DNA of 20,132 bases from Emmonsiellopsis sp. PD_33 (lineage: Eukaryota; Ascomycota; Eurotiomycetes; Onygenales; Ajellomycetaceae): NCBI GenBank assembly GCA_032988165.1, contig JANTQF010000494.1, positions 1 to 20,132 on the forward strand, in the 5' to 3' direction. The notes below the pieces were generated by a model. It was not told where the DNA came from. It worked only from the letters and a program-made list of their open reading frames with translations, and did not search any database. The position numbers and the translations under genes are program-made. Positions 10,551 to 20,058 of the stretch are shown here, piece by piece (the first letter of the stretch is position 1; each line of letters starts with the position of its first letter).

Positions 10551-12473
10551 TGGATCTCTCCGAAACCCAACGCCTCTTCCTCGACTCCCTGCACGAGCTC
10601 AGCAACCAATTCCACCGCGTGCCGGGCTCCGCCATCTTCCTCCGCTATGTCAAGTCGAGCTACCAGAACGACCCTGTCCGGTCGGCGGTGGAGTTGTTTT
10701 TATTTCTGTTTGCTGTGAGATATTTGCTTGCACCGAAGTATTCGACTAAGCCTAATTTTGTGCCGTTGTCGGAGGAGGTGAGTTTTTGTCCTTTTTTTGA
10801 TTAATTGCGAAGGGGTGGGAGTTGGGGTTGTTGAAGTGATTTGCTAATGAAAGTGGTGGGTTTGTTTAGGAAATTGACGATTTGGTTGAGGACTGGACGC
10901 CTGAGCCGCTTGTTCCGGCGTCGACGGCGCGTGAGGCGGAGGAGGTCGAGAAGCGGGTGGTGTTGGCTGGGTATGATTCTGCTCTCTCTCAATCACACAC
11001 CACATATACCTCCTAATCTACCTTCTTCTACAAAAGATCCCATTGCTGATTGAAATCAATGGATATATAGCCAAACCGGGCCCAAATCAAAACTCACAAA
11101 CGGCCGCACCGTCACCAACCTCGCCTCGTCGAACTTCTACAACCTCGTCGGAAACGACACTTTGAAAGAAAAAGCTATCCAAACCCTGCGCACCTACGGC
11201 GTCGGTGCCTGCGGACCCCCCGGCTTTTACGGAACCCAGGACGTGCACATGCGCACGGAAGCAGACGTCGCAGCCTCTCTTGGCACGCCCGCGTGCATCA
11301 TCTACTCCCAAGCCTTCTCGACGATCTCTAGCGTAATTCCGTCCTTCTCGAAGCGGGGCGATATCATTGTTGCGGACAAGGGGGTCAATTATGCGATTCG
11401 CAAGGGGATTCAGATTTCACGTAGTGCGGTGAGGTGGTATGAGCATAACGATATGAAGGATTTGGAGAGGGTGTTGAGTCGGATTACAAAGGAGCAGAAG
11501 AATAAGCCGCTTACAAGACGGTTTATTATTACTGAGGGGTTGTTTGAGACCACGGGGGATATGGTGGATTTGCCTGCTATTGTTTGTCTCCGCCCCTCCT
11601 TTTTTTTCTCTGTGTTTCCGGGGAAAATAAGAATTGAGAGGCACGATTGGACTAACATCTACCCCTTTCTTGCAATTTTAGGTCGAGCTAAAACTCCGCT
11701 ACAAATTCCGCCTCATCCTCGACGAATCTAGTTCCTTTGGCGTCCTCGGCCGCACGGGACGCGGCATAACTGAGCACCAAAACGTCGACGCTGCCGAAGT
11801 CGACATGATCGTCGGTTCCCTTGCCGGACCCCTCATTGCCGCCGGCGGCTTCTGCGCCGGCTCCGAAGAAATCGTCCACCACCAACGCATCTCCGCCAGC
11901 TCGTACTGTTTCTCCGCCGCGCTTCCTGCACTTCTTGCCACGACGGCAAGCGAGACGATCTCTATGCTACAGACGAGCCCTGAGCTTATCACCCAGCTGA
12001 GGGAGAATACGAAGGCAATGTTGATGCAGCTAGACCCAAGGAGTGATTGGGTGTATTGCGAGTCTGCGCCGGAGAATCCAGTGCTGTATCTTGCTCTGAA
12101 GCCCCAGGTGGTTGCGGCGAGGAAATTGTCTTTCGAGGAGCAGGATGCGATTTTCCAGGATGTTGTTGATGAGGTGAGCAGCCCTATAAACGCCTTTTCT
12201 TCTTCTTTTCTTTTTTTCATATTCAGCCCTGCTTGTTTGCATGGATAGGATAGCATTTGTCTAACCAGCTCCACCAACCAGGCCCTCGCGAACGGCGTCC
12301 TCATCACCCGCCTCAAATCCATCGAAGACAACGTCGTCCCCAAGAAGATCGCTACCCCCGCCCCGCCCGCGCTCAAGGTGTGTATGACAACTGGCCTGAC
12401 GAAGAAGGAGGTAGAGAAGGCGGGCACGATCATTCGACATGCTATTACGAAGGTGATGAGGCAGAAGCGGTAG
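10547..12473 (+). CDS. LCB1: Serine palmitoyltransferase subunit 1
   Basis: Lcb1 pairs with Lcb2 in the ER to condense L-serine with palmitoyl-CoA, the committed step of sphingolipid synthesis. Exons are 10547-10777, 10870-10970, 11071-11581, 11682-12173 and 12282-12473; introns are 92-108 nt, and the third has an ACTAAC branch point. The product is 508 aa, normal for fungi. Around residues 45-62 is a hydrophobic anchor (VELFLFLFAVRYLL). The alpha-oxoamine-synthase fold follows, with YGVGACGPPGFYGTQDVH from residue 153; C158 matches human SPTLC1 C133, the HSAN1 site. LDES at 294-297 is followed by SFGVLGRTGRG. As in the family, I see no PLP-binding lysine motif; Lcb2 supplies it. The start could be 10547 or 10550, since two ATGs are adjacent and the second has the better context. 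Joining the exons as given removes every in-frame stop. Confidence 0.94.
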
Positions 12474-13684
12474 ATAGATAGACGGGGTTAGCAGGTTCTT
12501 CTTGTTTTTGTTGTTAGATTCCTGGTTTTGTGAAATATGTATTACATTTTTTTCCTTTTTCTTCTTTCGTTGTCAATAGGGTTTGGTTTGCCTTGATTGT
12601 TGCGGGGGAGGGCTTTTTTTTTGCCCCTGCTTCTAGGGATGGATGGGGTATTATTACCAACTATTATTATTATAACTAATGTCATTATCTCGGCTATTGC
12701 TGGGGTTTTTTCTTTCCTTTCTTTCTTTCTTTCTTTCTGCTGAGTTGGTTACGTGATTTCACGTTTTGTCTCGTCTTTGGATCTACATACGTAGTTTCGT
12801 AGTTGGTTATAGTCCCCATCTCCGTCTGCATGCGTGCATGTATGTATGGCCTTAGATACCTAGGTATGTAGGTACGTACCTCTTCATTCTCCCCGTGAAA
12901 GCAAGCAATTAATTATAGATCCCAAGACGAAGACGAAGATGATAGAAAAATAGACCGCGGCTATAGGGCTATTTATGGATCTGTCTATCTAGTTAAATAT
13001 CTATCCCATCTATCGATATGGATGGATGCATCTAACCGCCCCCTCCCCCTCATTCTCTAGTCTTACTTGAACTCCGTGTAACTGTTGTGGTAACCTAAGT
13101 GACCCTCTACCTTATCTGGATCAGTTATTATTATGTTGTACTCTGAAATATCCCCAGCTATATTGGAGTTATGAAGATACATATCCATATGGTGTAAAGT
13201 TTAGGCATGCCTTGAATGTGGCACGGGTAATATTATAGAAGTAAAAAAGGATGATAATTCATTTCCATAGAGTATAATTTATACAAGTATGAAAGGATGA
13301 AAATACATTTATCATCCCAGTTCCCATAACATTGCAATCTTATCAGATAATTAATGGACTAATGGTGTAAACCCTCCAAACTGCCAGTCCTAATACATTG
13401 TTGATTTCCTTTGGTGTATAATTTTAAAAATCAGTTACTTTATAGAATATTTTCAAGGGTAGTCAAAACAGGGGGTTCTTGTGCAAGGTTCTTTTTTTTA
13501 TGCCTGAGATATCAGGGTCCAAATATGCCTTATATATCATTCAGTGTATGGAGGAGTTTAATAATTCATTTTTGTAGAGATACTCCCCCGTTGCTTATTT
13601 TCTATACAACTCTCTAAACCAAACAAAAGGCTGCAAACTAGTCACTTGTCTCCCATGCCTTTTTTTTTGGTTGAATTCCGGGCG
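12474..13684. other. AT-rich spacer between convergent LCB1 and APH-like gene
   Basis: No gene is supportable. 12474-13000 holds the LCB1 3' flank, a (TTTC)n microsatellite at about 12716-12738, and two adjacent perfect 12-bp palindromes at 12856-12881. From about 13080 to 13640 the sequence is markedly AT-rich with no coding motif. It includes a 9-bp inverted repeat, GGATGATAA at 13249-13257 and TTATCATCC at 13309-13317. The AT-rich part could be a decayed mobile element, but I recognise none. Confidence 0.55.
12856..12881. repeat. Two adjacent perfect 12-bp palindromes
   Basis: ATACCTAGGTAT (12856-12867) and AGGTACGTACCT (12870-12881) are each fully palindromic and are separated by 2 bp. 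They lie about 380 bp downstream of LCB1. Function is unknown; they could be a cruciform-prone site or part of a decayed repeat. Confidence 0.5.
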
Positions 13685-15536
13685 CTATTTCATAGTATCT
13701 TGGAAGGGGAACACACGCATCCACTGTTCACGTTCCTCCGAACTTCTCGACTCTCTATCTAGAAACCTCCTTCGCACATCATGCAGCTTCGATTTCATCG
13801 CATCGTAATCAGCATGGCATACCCAGCCATCCCAACCACCATATGCCCCAACCTCCCTTAGGAACTCATCCATAAGTTCAACGCTATGCGTCCATTTTTC
13901 CAACTCTACTTGCTGCTCCTCCTGTGAGTCATAAGAGTAGTTCAGGGGGCATGACGAATTCTCGTGGATTGTCCCTTGGACCAGTTTTCCCCAGTTATCT
14001 GGGACCGATATGAGAAGGCCCTGGACATACGGCTCGCCGTCGCTGAATAACGATCCTACCAGTCCTATAATCTGCGCTCCCAATGTGTTACGGGTTTGCA
14101 CAGCCTGGTAAGCATCGTGGTTTGATTTGAAGCAGGCTACCTCGTAAAGCTTATAGAGCGATTGCGTGGATCGTAATTTCTGCGCCTTTGCCTGTTCCTC
14201 GGGGCTGAGCGTGTCATAGTCCGCCGGGAGCTTGATTTCAAAGGATTCTGGAAGGGGGCCATTGAATTCTAAAAGGGCTGGAGTACGGGCTTGAAGGAAG
14301 AGTGGGCTTAGATGCACCGACTGCCAGTCGATAATCCCGATAATTTTAACGGGGTCACTGGGGTCGACAAAGATATTGTCGGTATGGAGGTCGCTATGCC
14401 ACAGGACAGAGGCATGAAGATTTTGATTTTTGGGCAACAGATACGGTGCGATCTGTAGATAATCGTTGAGGGCAGCGAGCTTCCTAACTGCGGATGGCTG
14501 GAACTGGCGAGGGCCGCCATGCATGCCTTGCGGCCGTGGGAACTTTGGGAACTTCTCAATGCAAGCTATTTCGCGGCGTGCAGAAGCTATAGCGTAATCC
14601 AACACAGATTCCCCTGTAAAGAAACAAAAGAAGGAAAATTAGGGAAATGTGTCTTTTTTTTTTTCCGAGTTGGGCACTTACAAGGTCCACGGTCAATAGC
14701 AACATCCGATCGACCGTCGTCAAAGTACATCCTGTTGTTGGTTGGACGGTCCGTTGGCGTCAGTATAAAGGTGCGCACTCCGGGACGATTCCCCAGGGGA
14801 CAAATCGTCGGCATAGTATATACTTCCGAATGCAGCAAAGCGGGTGGAGGCGAATTTTTGTTCAAACTGAACGATCTGTTGCACGATTGAATACTTTTGC
14901 TTTCCGGATAAAGTGTCCCAAACATGACTTAGTTCCTTTCCGGTGACCTTTTCCATGATGATGTATTCAGCTTGAACAGGATTATCATCACGCCGGGAAC
15001 TCCATGCTAGAATTTTTGGAGCTGGAATTCCAAGAACATTTCGAACCTGTAGGATTAAAAATCAGCATTGCATACTAATACATACAGGTCTGCAGAAATG
15101 CAACTTACAAAATCCATCGTCGCCACTTCGCTTGCTGTAGAGTAATGCAGTCTCCCAGCATTCGGGTTAGGAACCCGTGCAACAGCTTGTTTTCCGTTGT
15201 CCGTGGTCAGAAGGAAGGTCTTATTAAAGTTACCTTCGGAGAGCTTTTCGATTTCTATGCATTTTTCAGAACCCAGCGAGCGAGCTGTGACTCGCATAAG
15301 CTCCTCGACGTCAAAATGGACGCGTCGACGGGATAACTGCTCGGACTCGTTCCATAGCCAGCGTCCGCCAGTATAGTTAAACAGGGGCTGACGGTCTAAA
15401 CATATAATAGAACAGTTAATGCATCGTTTCAGGCATTGCTGAAATATAGTAACGTGGGTAGCTAACCAACGGTGGGTGCCAACGTAGAGGCCATGGCAGC
15501 TTGGAATGCAGCAAAGGGGCTATTTAATCGAAACAT
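13685..15536 (-). CDS. AIM9-like APH/kinase-fold protein, apparent frameshift
   Basis: The gene resembles the fungal phosphotransferase family annotated as Altered inheritance of mitochondria protein 9; substrate and reaction are not established. Minus-strand exons: 15536-15467, 15395-15109, 15046-14682 and 14613-13685; introns are 71, 62 and 68 nt. The start (MFRLN) gives a short mitochondrial-presequence-like N-terminus, then NYTGGRWLWNE, EGNFNKTFLL with the P-loop-like segment, and VARVPNP carrying an Ala-Arg pair. Exon 4 has the catalytic loop HSDLHTDN (14398-14375) and the metal-binding IDWQ (about 14332-14321). The exons sum to 1,651 nt, one base more than a multiple of three. In exon 3 the frame encoding FGSIYYADDL runs into TGA at 14722-14720, while FDDGRSDVAIDRGP and the correct junction to exon 4 (giving GPW) use another frame. 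A shift at about 14770-14805 is needed. It may be a real lesion, an allele or a base error; otherwise length (~550 aa) and motifs are intact. Confidence 0.8.
14723..14815 (-). other. Frameshift interval in the APH-like gene
   Basis: Upstream of this interval the family-like reading is in one frame, and downstream it is in a frame offset by +1. The most likely site is 14770-14805, which contains a C4 run and a G4 run close together where single-base slippage is plausible. I tested introns joining the frames with acceptor CAG at about 14731. The donor with the best context gives the wrong phase. The one with the right phase (GTCCCG) is weak and would remove family-like residues. Confidence 0.6.
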
Positions 15537-15684
15537 TGTCCGTCTGGTGCCCTGAAAAAATGACATTAAGCCCATCGTGCAGCCAGCAGAAGTAATCACG
15601 GAACATCCTTTCTTTTGTATAGAAGCCCGGTGGCCTAGTTGGACGAGAAATTCCGAAAGGATGGGCGTGTCCGTGTGGTGCCAG

Positions 15685-16085
15685 GTTAAGTCCGGGGGGA
15701 GCTCGCATCCTATTCGTACCCAAAAAGGATGGTAAACTATGCCTATGTGTTGATTATTGGGGAATAATCATAAAAGACTGAGATACCTATTACCTTTAAT
15801 TGATGAATTACTCGATCAAATTTCCAGCACAAAATATTTCACTAAATTAGATTTATGAGACGCTTATCATCGAATTCATATAAAAGAGGGAGATGAATGG
15901 AAAACTGCCTTTCAAACAATATAGAGATTTTGGTTTTACCTATTAGATTATGCAACTTACCTGCTACCTTCCAAGCCTACATCAGTGAGGCGCTTTGGGG
16001 CCTAATCAGCATCTTTTGTATTTATCTATTTAGATGATATTCTCTTCTCAAAAACTGAAAAAGAACATAGTTTCATAACATGACA
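15685..16085 (+). mobile_element. Decayed Ty3/Gypsy reverse-transcriptase fragment
   Basis: Conceptual translation across three frames shows the order of blocks typical of Ty3/Gypsy reverse transcriptases: ILFVPKKDGKL, then CVDY, LIDELLD, KYFTKLDL, DAYHRI, KEGDEWKTAF and finally YLDD with ILFSKTEKEH. Stops and at least two frame changes interrupt it, so it is dead. The TGA before DAYHRI stands where the family normally has an Arg codon, as a CGA to TGA change would give, and the fragment is AT-rich; both fit repeat-induced point mutation. No gag, integrase, LTRs or target-site duplication are visible. It lies about 150 bp upstream of, and antisense to, the APH-like gene start. Confidence 0.85.
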
Positions 16086-16101
16086 TATGTAAATATATGG
16101 T

Positions 16102-16118
16102 TATGTACTCCGTACATA
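16102..16118. repeat. Short inverted repeat TATGTAC-TCC-GTACATA
   Basis: A perfect 7-bp inverted repeat with a 3-nt loop lies just beyond the end of the recognisable reverse-transcriptase relic. The TACTCCGTAC core resembles short motifs I recall being dispersed in Eurotiomycete genomes, but I cannot check copy number here. Confidence 0.5.
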
Positions 16119-17067
16119 CATAAATACCGTAATTAAATTACAGGAGCATGGTGGGATTTTAGAGATGACTGGATTGGACTGGACTGGGCAGTGAGAGCCT
16201 GAGGGGAATGGAATGATAGCGTAAGGGTGGAGGTGTATGTGCTGTACCTGCATGTCAGGACAGGGCAGGATGAAATGGGATTGGCATGCTGGCGACATAG
16301 AGGAGGAGGCATTTTCCCGAGACATTGGGTGATGGGATGAGTTGTTCCGTGCTGTTGTTGTCTTTGTGCCTGACTGATGCTGGTGATGGATCATGGGATG
16401 CGGACACTGGGAGATCTCAGTTGGTTACTAGTTAGGGCTATTTGCCTCATTGGGCAGGGTTCAACAGCCTCAACAAAGAACATTCTAACATTCATGATGA
16501 AACAGACGGACAAAGAGAAGATACCTTGAGTAACTCCATCCCCCATCTCACAGCATTTCTTTGACTGCTACTCCTACTACTGCTTGGATTTAGTAGTTAA
16601 TTGCCAGCGATGGCGATAGCATCCAACAAACCTTGGGATAACGGGCACGATAAAAAACAGCAGATACGATAAGATATGACCAAGTTACATGTACAAATGG
16701 CCAGGGACTTGGACAACGCCATCCTGCAATCATAAAACGCCACGGCTCTGTGACGCTGTGACGCTGTCCGACCTGTTCTCCCTGCACGGTGACATCCATT
16801 CCATCGCACCAGTCAGACCGCTTTGCAATCCTGCTGTGTCCCCTGCCCCGTTTCTGCTCTGCTGGCTGAATCGACTGGATTTCCTCCTCCCTGACCAGGT
16901 TTGGTTCCTGGCCATCTCCCGCCAGAAAAGAAAAAACGGGCGGCCGGGCGCGAAGAAGAGAGGTGAAAAACGAACGCCGGCCAGCCACGTTTTCTATTTA
17001 AACAATTCAGGAACCATCGCTGCCGCCCAGAGGATCTGATACAGGGGTGATTCAGCCATGTGTCGTC

Positions 17068-17084
17068 CCCTCGAGTCTCGAGGG
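17068..17084. repeat. 17-bp interrupted palindrome (CCCTCGAG-T-CTCGAGGG)
   Basis: Two perfect 8-bp arms flank a single T. Each arm contains the 6-bp palindrome CTCGAG. It lies about 1.4 kb upstream of the GH17 start. It could be a binding site for a dimeric regulator; no factor is implied by the sequence itself. Confidence 0.5.
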
Positions 17085-18514
17085 TCCTGTTGGCGGGATA
17101 GATGTACGCTTATTATTTCACTTACCGCCGTGTCTGTTGGGCAGGGCAGGGCTGGCAAGGCTGGGACTGGATGAAGCCAGGCACGGAGACGGATACGGAC
17201 CCGGAGATGGAGACGAAGACGGCGATGATAGTTTCGTAGAGAGTTACGATGTTAAGTTGTGATATGATAGTTACTAACATGGCAAATGCCGTTGGGGTTG
17301 CAGGGCGAAAACGGAGAGATCCAGCATTTTATTTTATTTGTTTGTTTTTCAGACCGTCTTTATGCTCGCTTTCTCATCCTATTCGACGGCTGCTTGGATA
17401 CCCAAGGAAACGTAGAATGGCTTGCAGATAGTCAGTCCTGTTCTCGTCGCTCTGTGCTGCAGAACTCCATGTTACATATAGCCGGGTATGATCCCTGGCC
17501 GTGTTCTGCTTCTCTCCCCAGTCTATATTTCTGCCTCTTCCCAGGCTGTCCGCTCTTTATCTCGCCAGGAGTGTTTCCTCTGCGCTCGATCCCTCGCCCG
17601 CACGGTGTCTGCCGGTAAATAGTCGAGTCGATCTCGCTCCGTTTGAGTTTCTGGTCGTTGCCGGACCTGTTCTTTGTGTGACTCTCGCTCCTTTTCCCCT
17701 TGATTTGGCCCCTTTTCGTTTCGATAGCAGCTCTCGGTAGTCCGCGGGGAGAGCCAGTCGGGGTCTTTTTACGGTGGCATCTGAGTGACGATTTCGACTT
17801 GATGTCGTCGTGCTGAAACCAGCTGTCATTCCTTCCCTTTGCCCCTTTGTCTGTCTGGGATATCTCGAACACCGTCTGTCTTTAAATCTGTCTTCTGCTG
17901 TTCGACACCCTCCTTTACTCCTCCCGGTCAAGCAGTCCTCTCCTTTGATCCAAGGACCTTTGCTGTGCGTTGCCAGTCTCTTCAACGCCGCGTCGACTCG
18001 CCCTGCTCGAGGGCAGCACCCTACACTGCTCAGCATCGCGCTGCTCCACACGCTCCCTCGCTGGACTCCGGTCTTTGGAATCCACATCCAGCCATTCCTC
18101 GCCTGCACCCAGACTCAGGGATTATCCGCATACAATATCCCAGTTGTGGGGCTGAAAATATACAGTCTACCCCCCTTGCGCATATACCACGACGCCCTTG
18201 AACCGTAGTGGGCTGTGGGATCTATACAGTGCGAACGATTGAGATCATATACCTTCGAGTGAGTGGCCCTGGTCTCTTCCCCCGCGCCAATTTAAAGCCC
18301 TGCTTTCATTCCTGTATTCAATGGCTCCTCTTTTCCCTCATGGCCGTCAGGTCTACATTGGCCGTGGCCCAGGGCACATCGGTTCTTTCATCTCCTCTAG
18401 ATTGTGGTTGAGACTCGAGCTGACGATGGGCGTCTAGCACTCCTTTACTTGACATACATATATACACTCTCGATAGACTGGATCCAATCGTGTGAACCAC
18501 GTATATACTCCGAA

Positions 18515-19687
18515 ATGAAGACTGGTATCTTCTCCATTGCAGCGCTCGCCTTGGTGTGCGCAACCTACGCGGTGCCCCATCGTAAGTACAATATCCCTCC
18601 ACGCCCCTTTAAAGGACCCCAATAAATCTAATAATATTTCTATCCAGCCTATCGCGTCCAGGGCCACCAAATCGAGAAGCGCGATACACAGGGCTTCAAG
18701 GTCGGCATCCCAGGCCTCGTCGTCTGGGTTGATCAGAACGGAAAGCCCGTCAGCACTCAAACCAAAGGCGCAGCAACCACTAGCACTCCGCCACCCCAGG
18801 CACCCGTCCAAGCCAACGCAAAAACCGGGGGTGTCGCCGTCGACCTCCCTATCCCTAAAATCCCGCTCCCTGATTTGCCATTGAAAACCCAATCCGACGC
18901 TCCCACCAAGGGTGTAGGCATCTGCTACGCCCCATACCGAAGCGATGGCAACTGCAAATCTGCCAAAGAAGTCAACGACGACTTCTCCAAACTCACCGAC
19001 TACACCTTCATCCGCTTCTACGGCGTCGACTGCGAACAGGTCCCCAAAATCGTCAGCGCCGCAAAGGCCAACAACAAGCAAGTCTTCGCAGGAATCTTCA
19101 ACATCAAAGATCTCGACAAGGAACTCAAGACCCTCATCGACGGCGCCAAATCCTCCTGGTCAACCATCTCCACCGTCTCCATCGGCAACGAGCTCATAAA
19201 CAGCGGCCAAGCCTCCGTCGGCGAGGTCGTCAACGCCATCAACAAAGCCCGCTCCGTCCTGCGCGCCGCAGGCTACCAAGGCCCCGTCGTCACCGTCGAC
19301 ACCTTCAACGCCCTCATCGCGCACCCGGAACTCTGCCGCGCATCCGACTACTGCGCCGCCAACTGCCACGCCTTTTTCGACCCCAACACCCCCGCCGCGA
19401 ACGCGGGCGATTTCGTCAAGCAGCAGGCCGCGCTCGTCTCCAAGGCTGCCGGCGGGAATAAAAAGACCATCATTACCGAGTCTGGGTGGCCGCATTCGGG
19501 CCAGCCTAATGGCAAGGCAATCCCGTCCAAGTCGAACCAGCAGATGGCGTTGCAGAGTTTGAAGGCGAAGTTTGAGGCGGATGATGACGTGGGGTTGTTT
19601 TTGTTTTCGGCATTTGATGATGCGTGGAAGAAGGATAGTGGAGCCACGTTTGGCGCGGAGAAGTTTTGGGGGTTGTTGAATTTGTGA
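18515..19687 (+). CDS. Secreted GH17 beta-1,3-glucanase/transglycosylase, Scw4/Scw10/Mp65-like
   Basis: Members of this family act outside the membrane on wall beta-1,3-glucan, as hydrolases or transglycosylases. Exons are 18515-18581 and 18648-19687 (66-nt intron falling just after the signal-peptide codons). The product is 368 aa. Residues 1-19 form a signal peptide (MKTGIFSIAALALVCATYA), followed by a short propeptide with a Kex2-type KR at 33-34. Residues 35-109 are a Pro/Thr/Gln-rich linker containing VVWVDQNGKP, a motif I associate with the Scw4/Scw10/BtgE group. The GH17 domain runs from about 110 to the end. The acid/base is E204 in SIGNEL and the nucleophile is E300 in TESGWP. No GPI-anchor signal is seen, so the protein is probably secreted or wall-associated. 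The upstream frame is closed, and the good signal peptide supports this start. Its specific activity (endo-glucanase or transferase) cannot be told. Confidence 0.93.
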
Positions 19688-20058
19688 CAAGGTTGTTGTT
19701 ATATTTTAGAGCTTTGTTTTTTTTTTATTAACTACTGCGGAATTTTGCAGAGGCAGATATTAAAGGCGTTTTTTTTTACCCCTTCTGCTTCTTCCCTCCA
19801 TTGTGAGGTTACAGTTTTAGAGATATATATTTTTTCTGCTTGTTTTTTTATTTTTTCTGCGATTAGTAGTGTCGCTACTGACCGACTATCAAGGGTCGTT
19901 TGTGATGGGATGGATGGGATGGACTCTGAAATATCCAACATAGCATAGAATCTTTTTTTTCTATATAGCTAGCTATTTATATACTTTCTCACTTAATAAA
20001 CTCATTGTCAATGGCTTGGTGGTACATTCGACTCTATCTCCCTACTCAAATCCGCCGC
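19688..20058. other. GH17 3' flank, T-rich
   Basis: No gene is seen. The stretch is rich in T runs, has a GGGATGGATGGGATGGA repeat near 19906-19923, and an AATAAA at 19995-20000 that could serve as a poly(A) signal, although it lies about 310 nt from the stop and nearer T-rich/TATATA sites are equally possible. Confidence 0.5.

Larger units (their letters stand above)
15537..18514. other. Long divergent spacer between APH-like and GH17 genes
   Basis: The spacer contains the retroelement relic (15685-16085), then a region from about 16120 to 17400 with only short frames that overlap on both strands and no motifs I recognise. A 17-bp interrupted palindrome lies at 17068-17084 and a purine-rich GGAGAC-type repeat around 17175-17225. 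From about 17400 to 18500 the + strand becomes C/T-rich, consistent with promoter and leader of the GH17 gene. A TATATA element sits at about 18457-18466, some 50 nt before the start codon. Confidence 0.55.

Noticed and set aside
14679..14800. An extra intron to explain the APH-gene frame change
   Set aside because: The donor with good context (GTATAT near 14823) gives the wrong phase; the donor with the right phase (GTCCCG) is weak and would delete family-like residues.
15628..15710. tRNA-like stretch (GGCCTAGTTGG ... GGTTAAGTCC)
   Set aside because: It has D-loop-like and T-loop-like pieces but no matching acceptor stem or anticodon arm that I could pair.
16590..16988. 132-codon minus-strand frame in the APH/GH17 spacer
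   Set aside because: Competing frames on both strands and no domain; the composition looks like spacer DNA.
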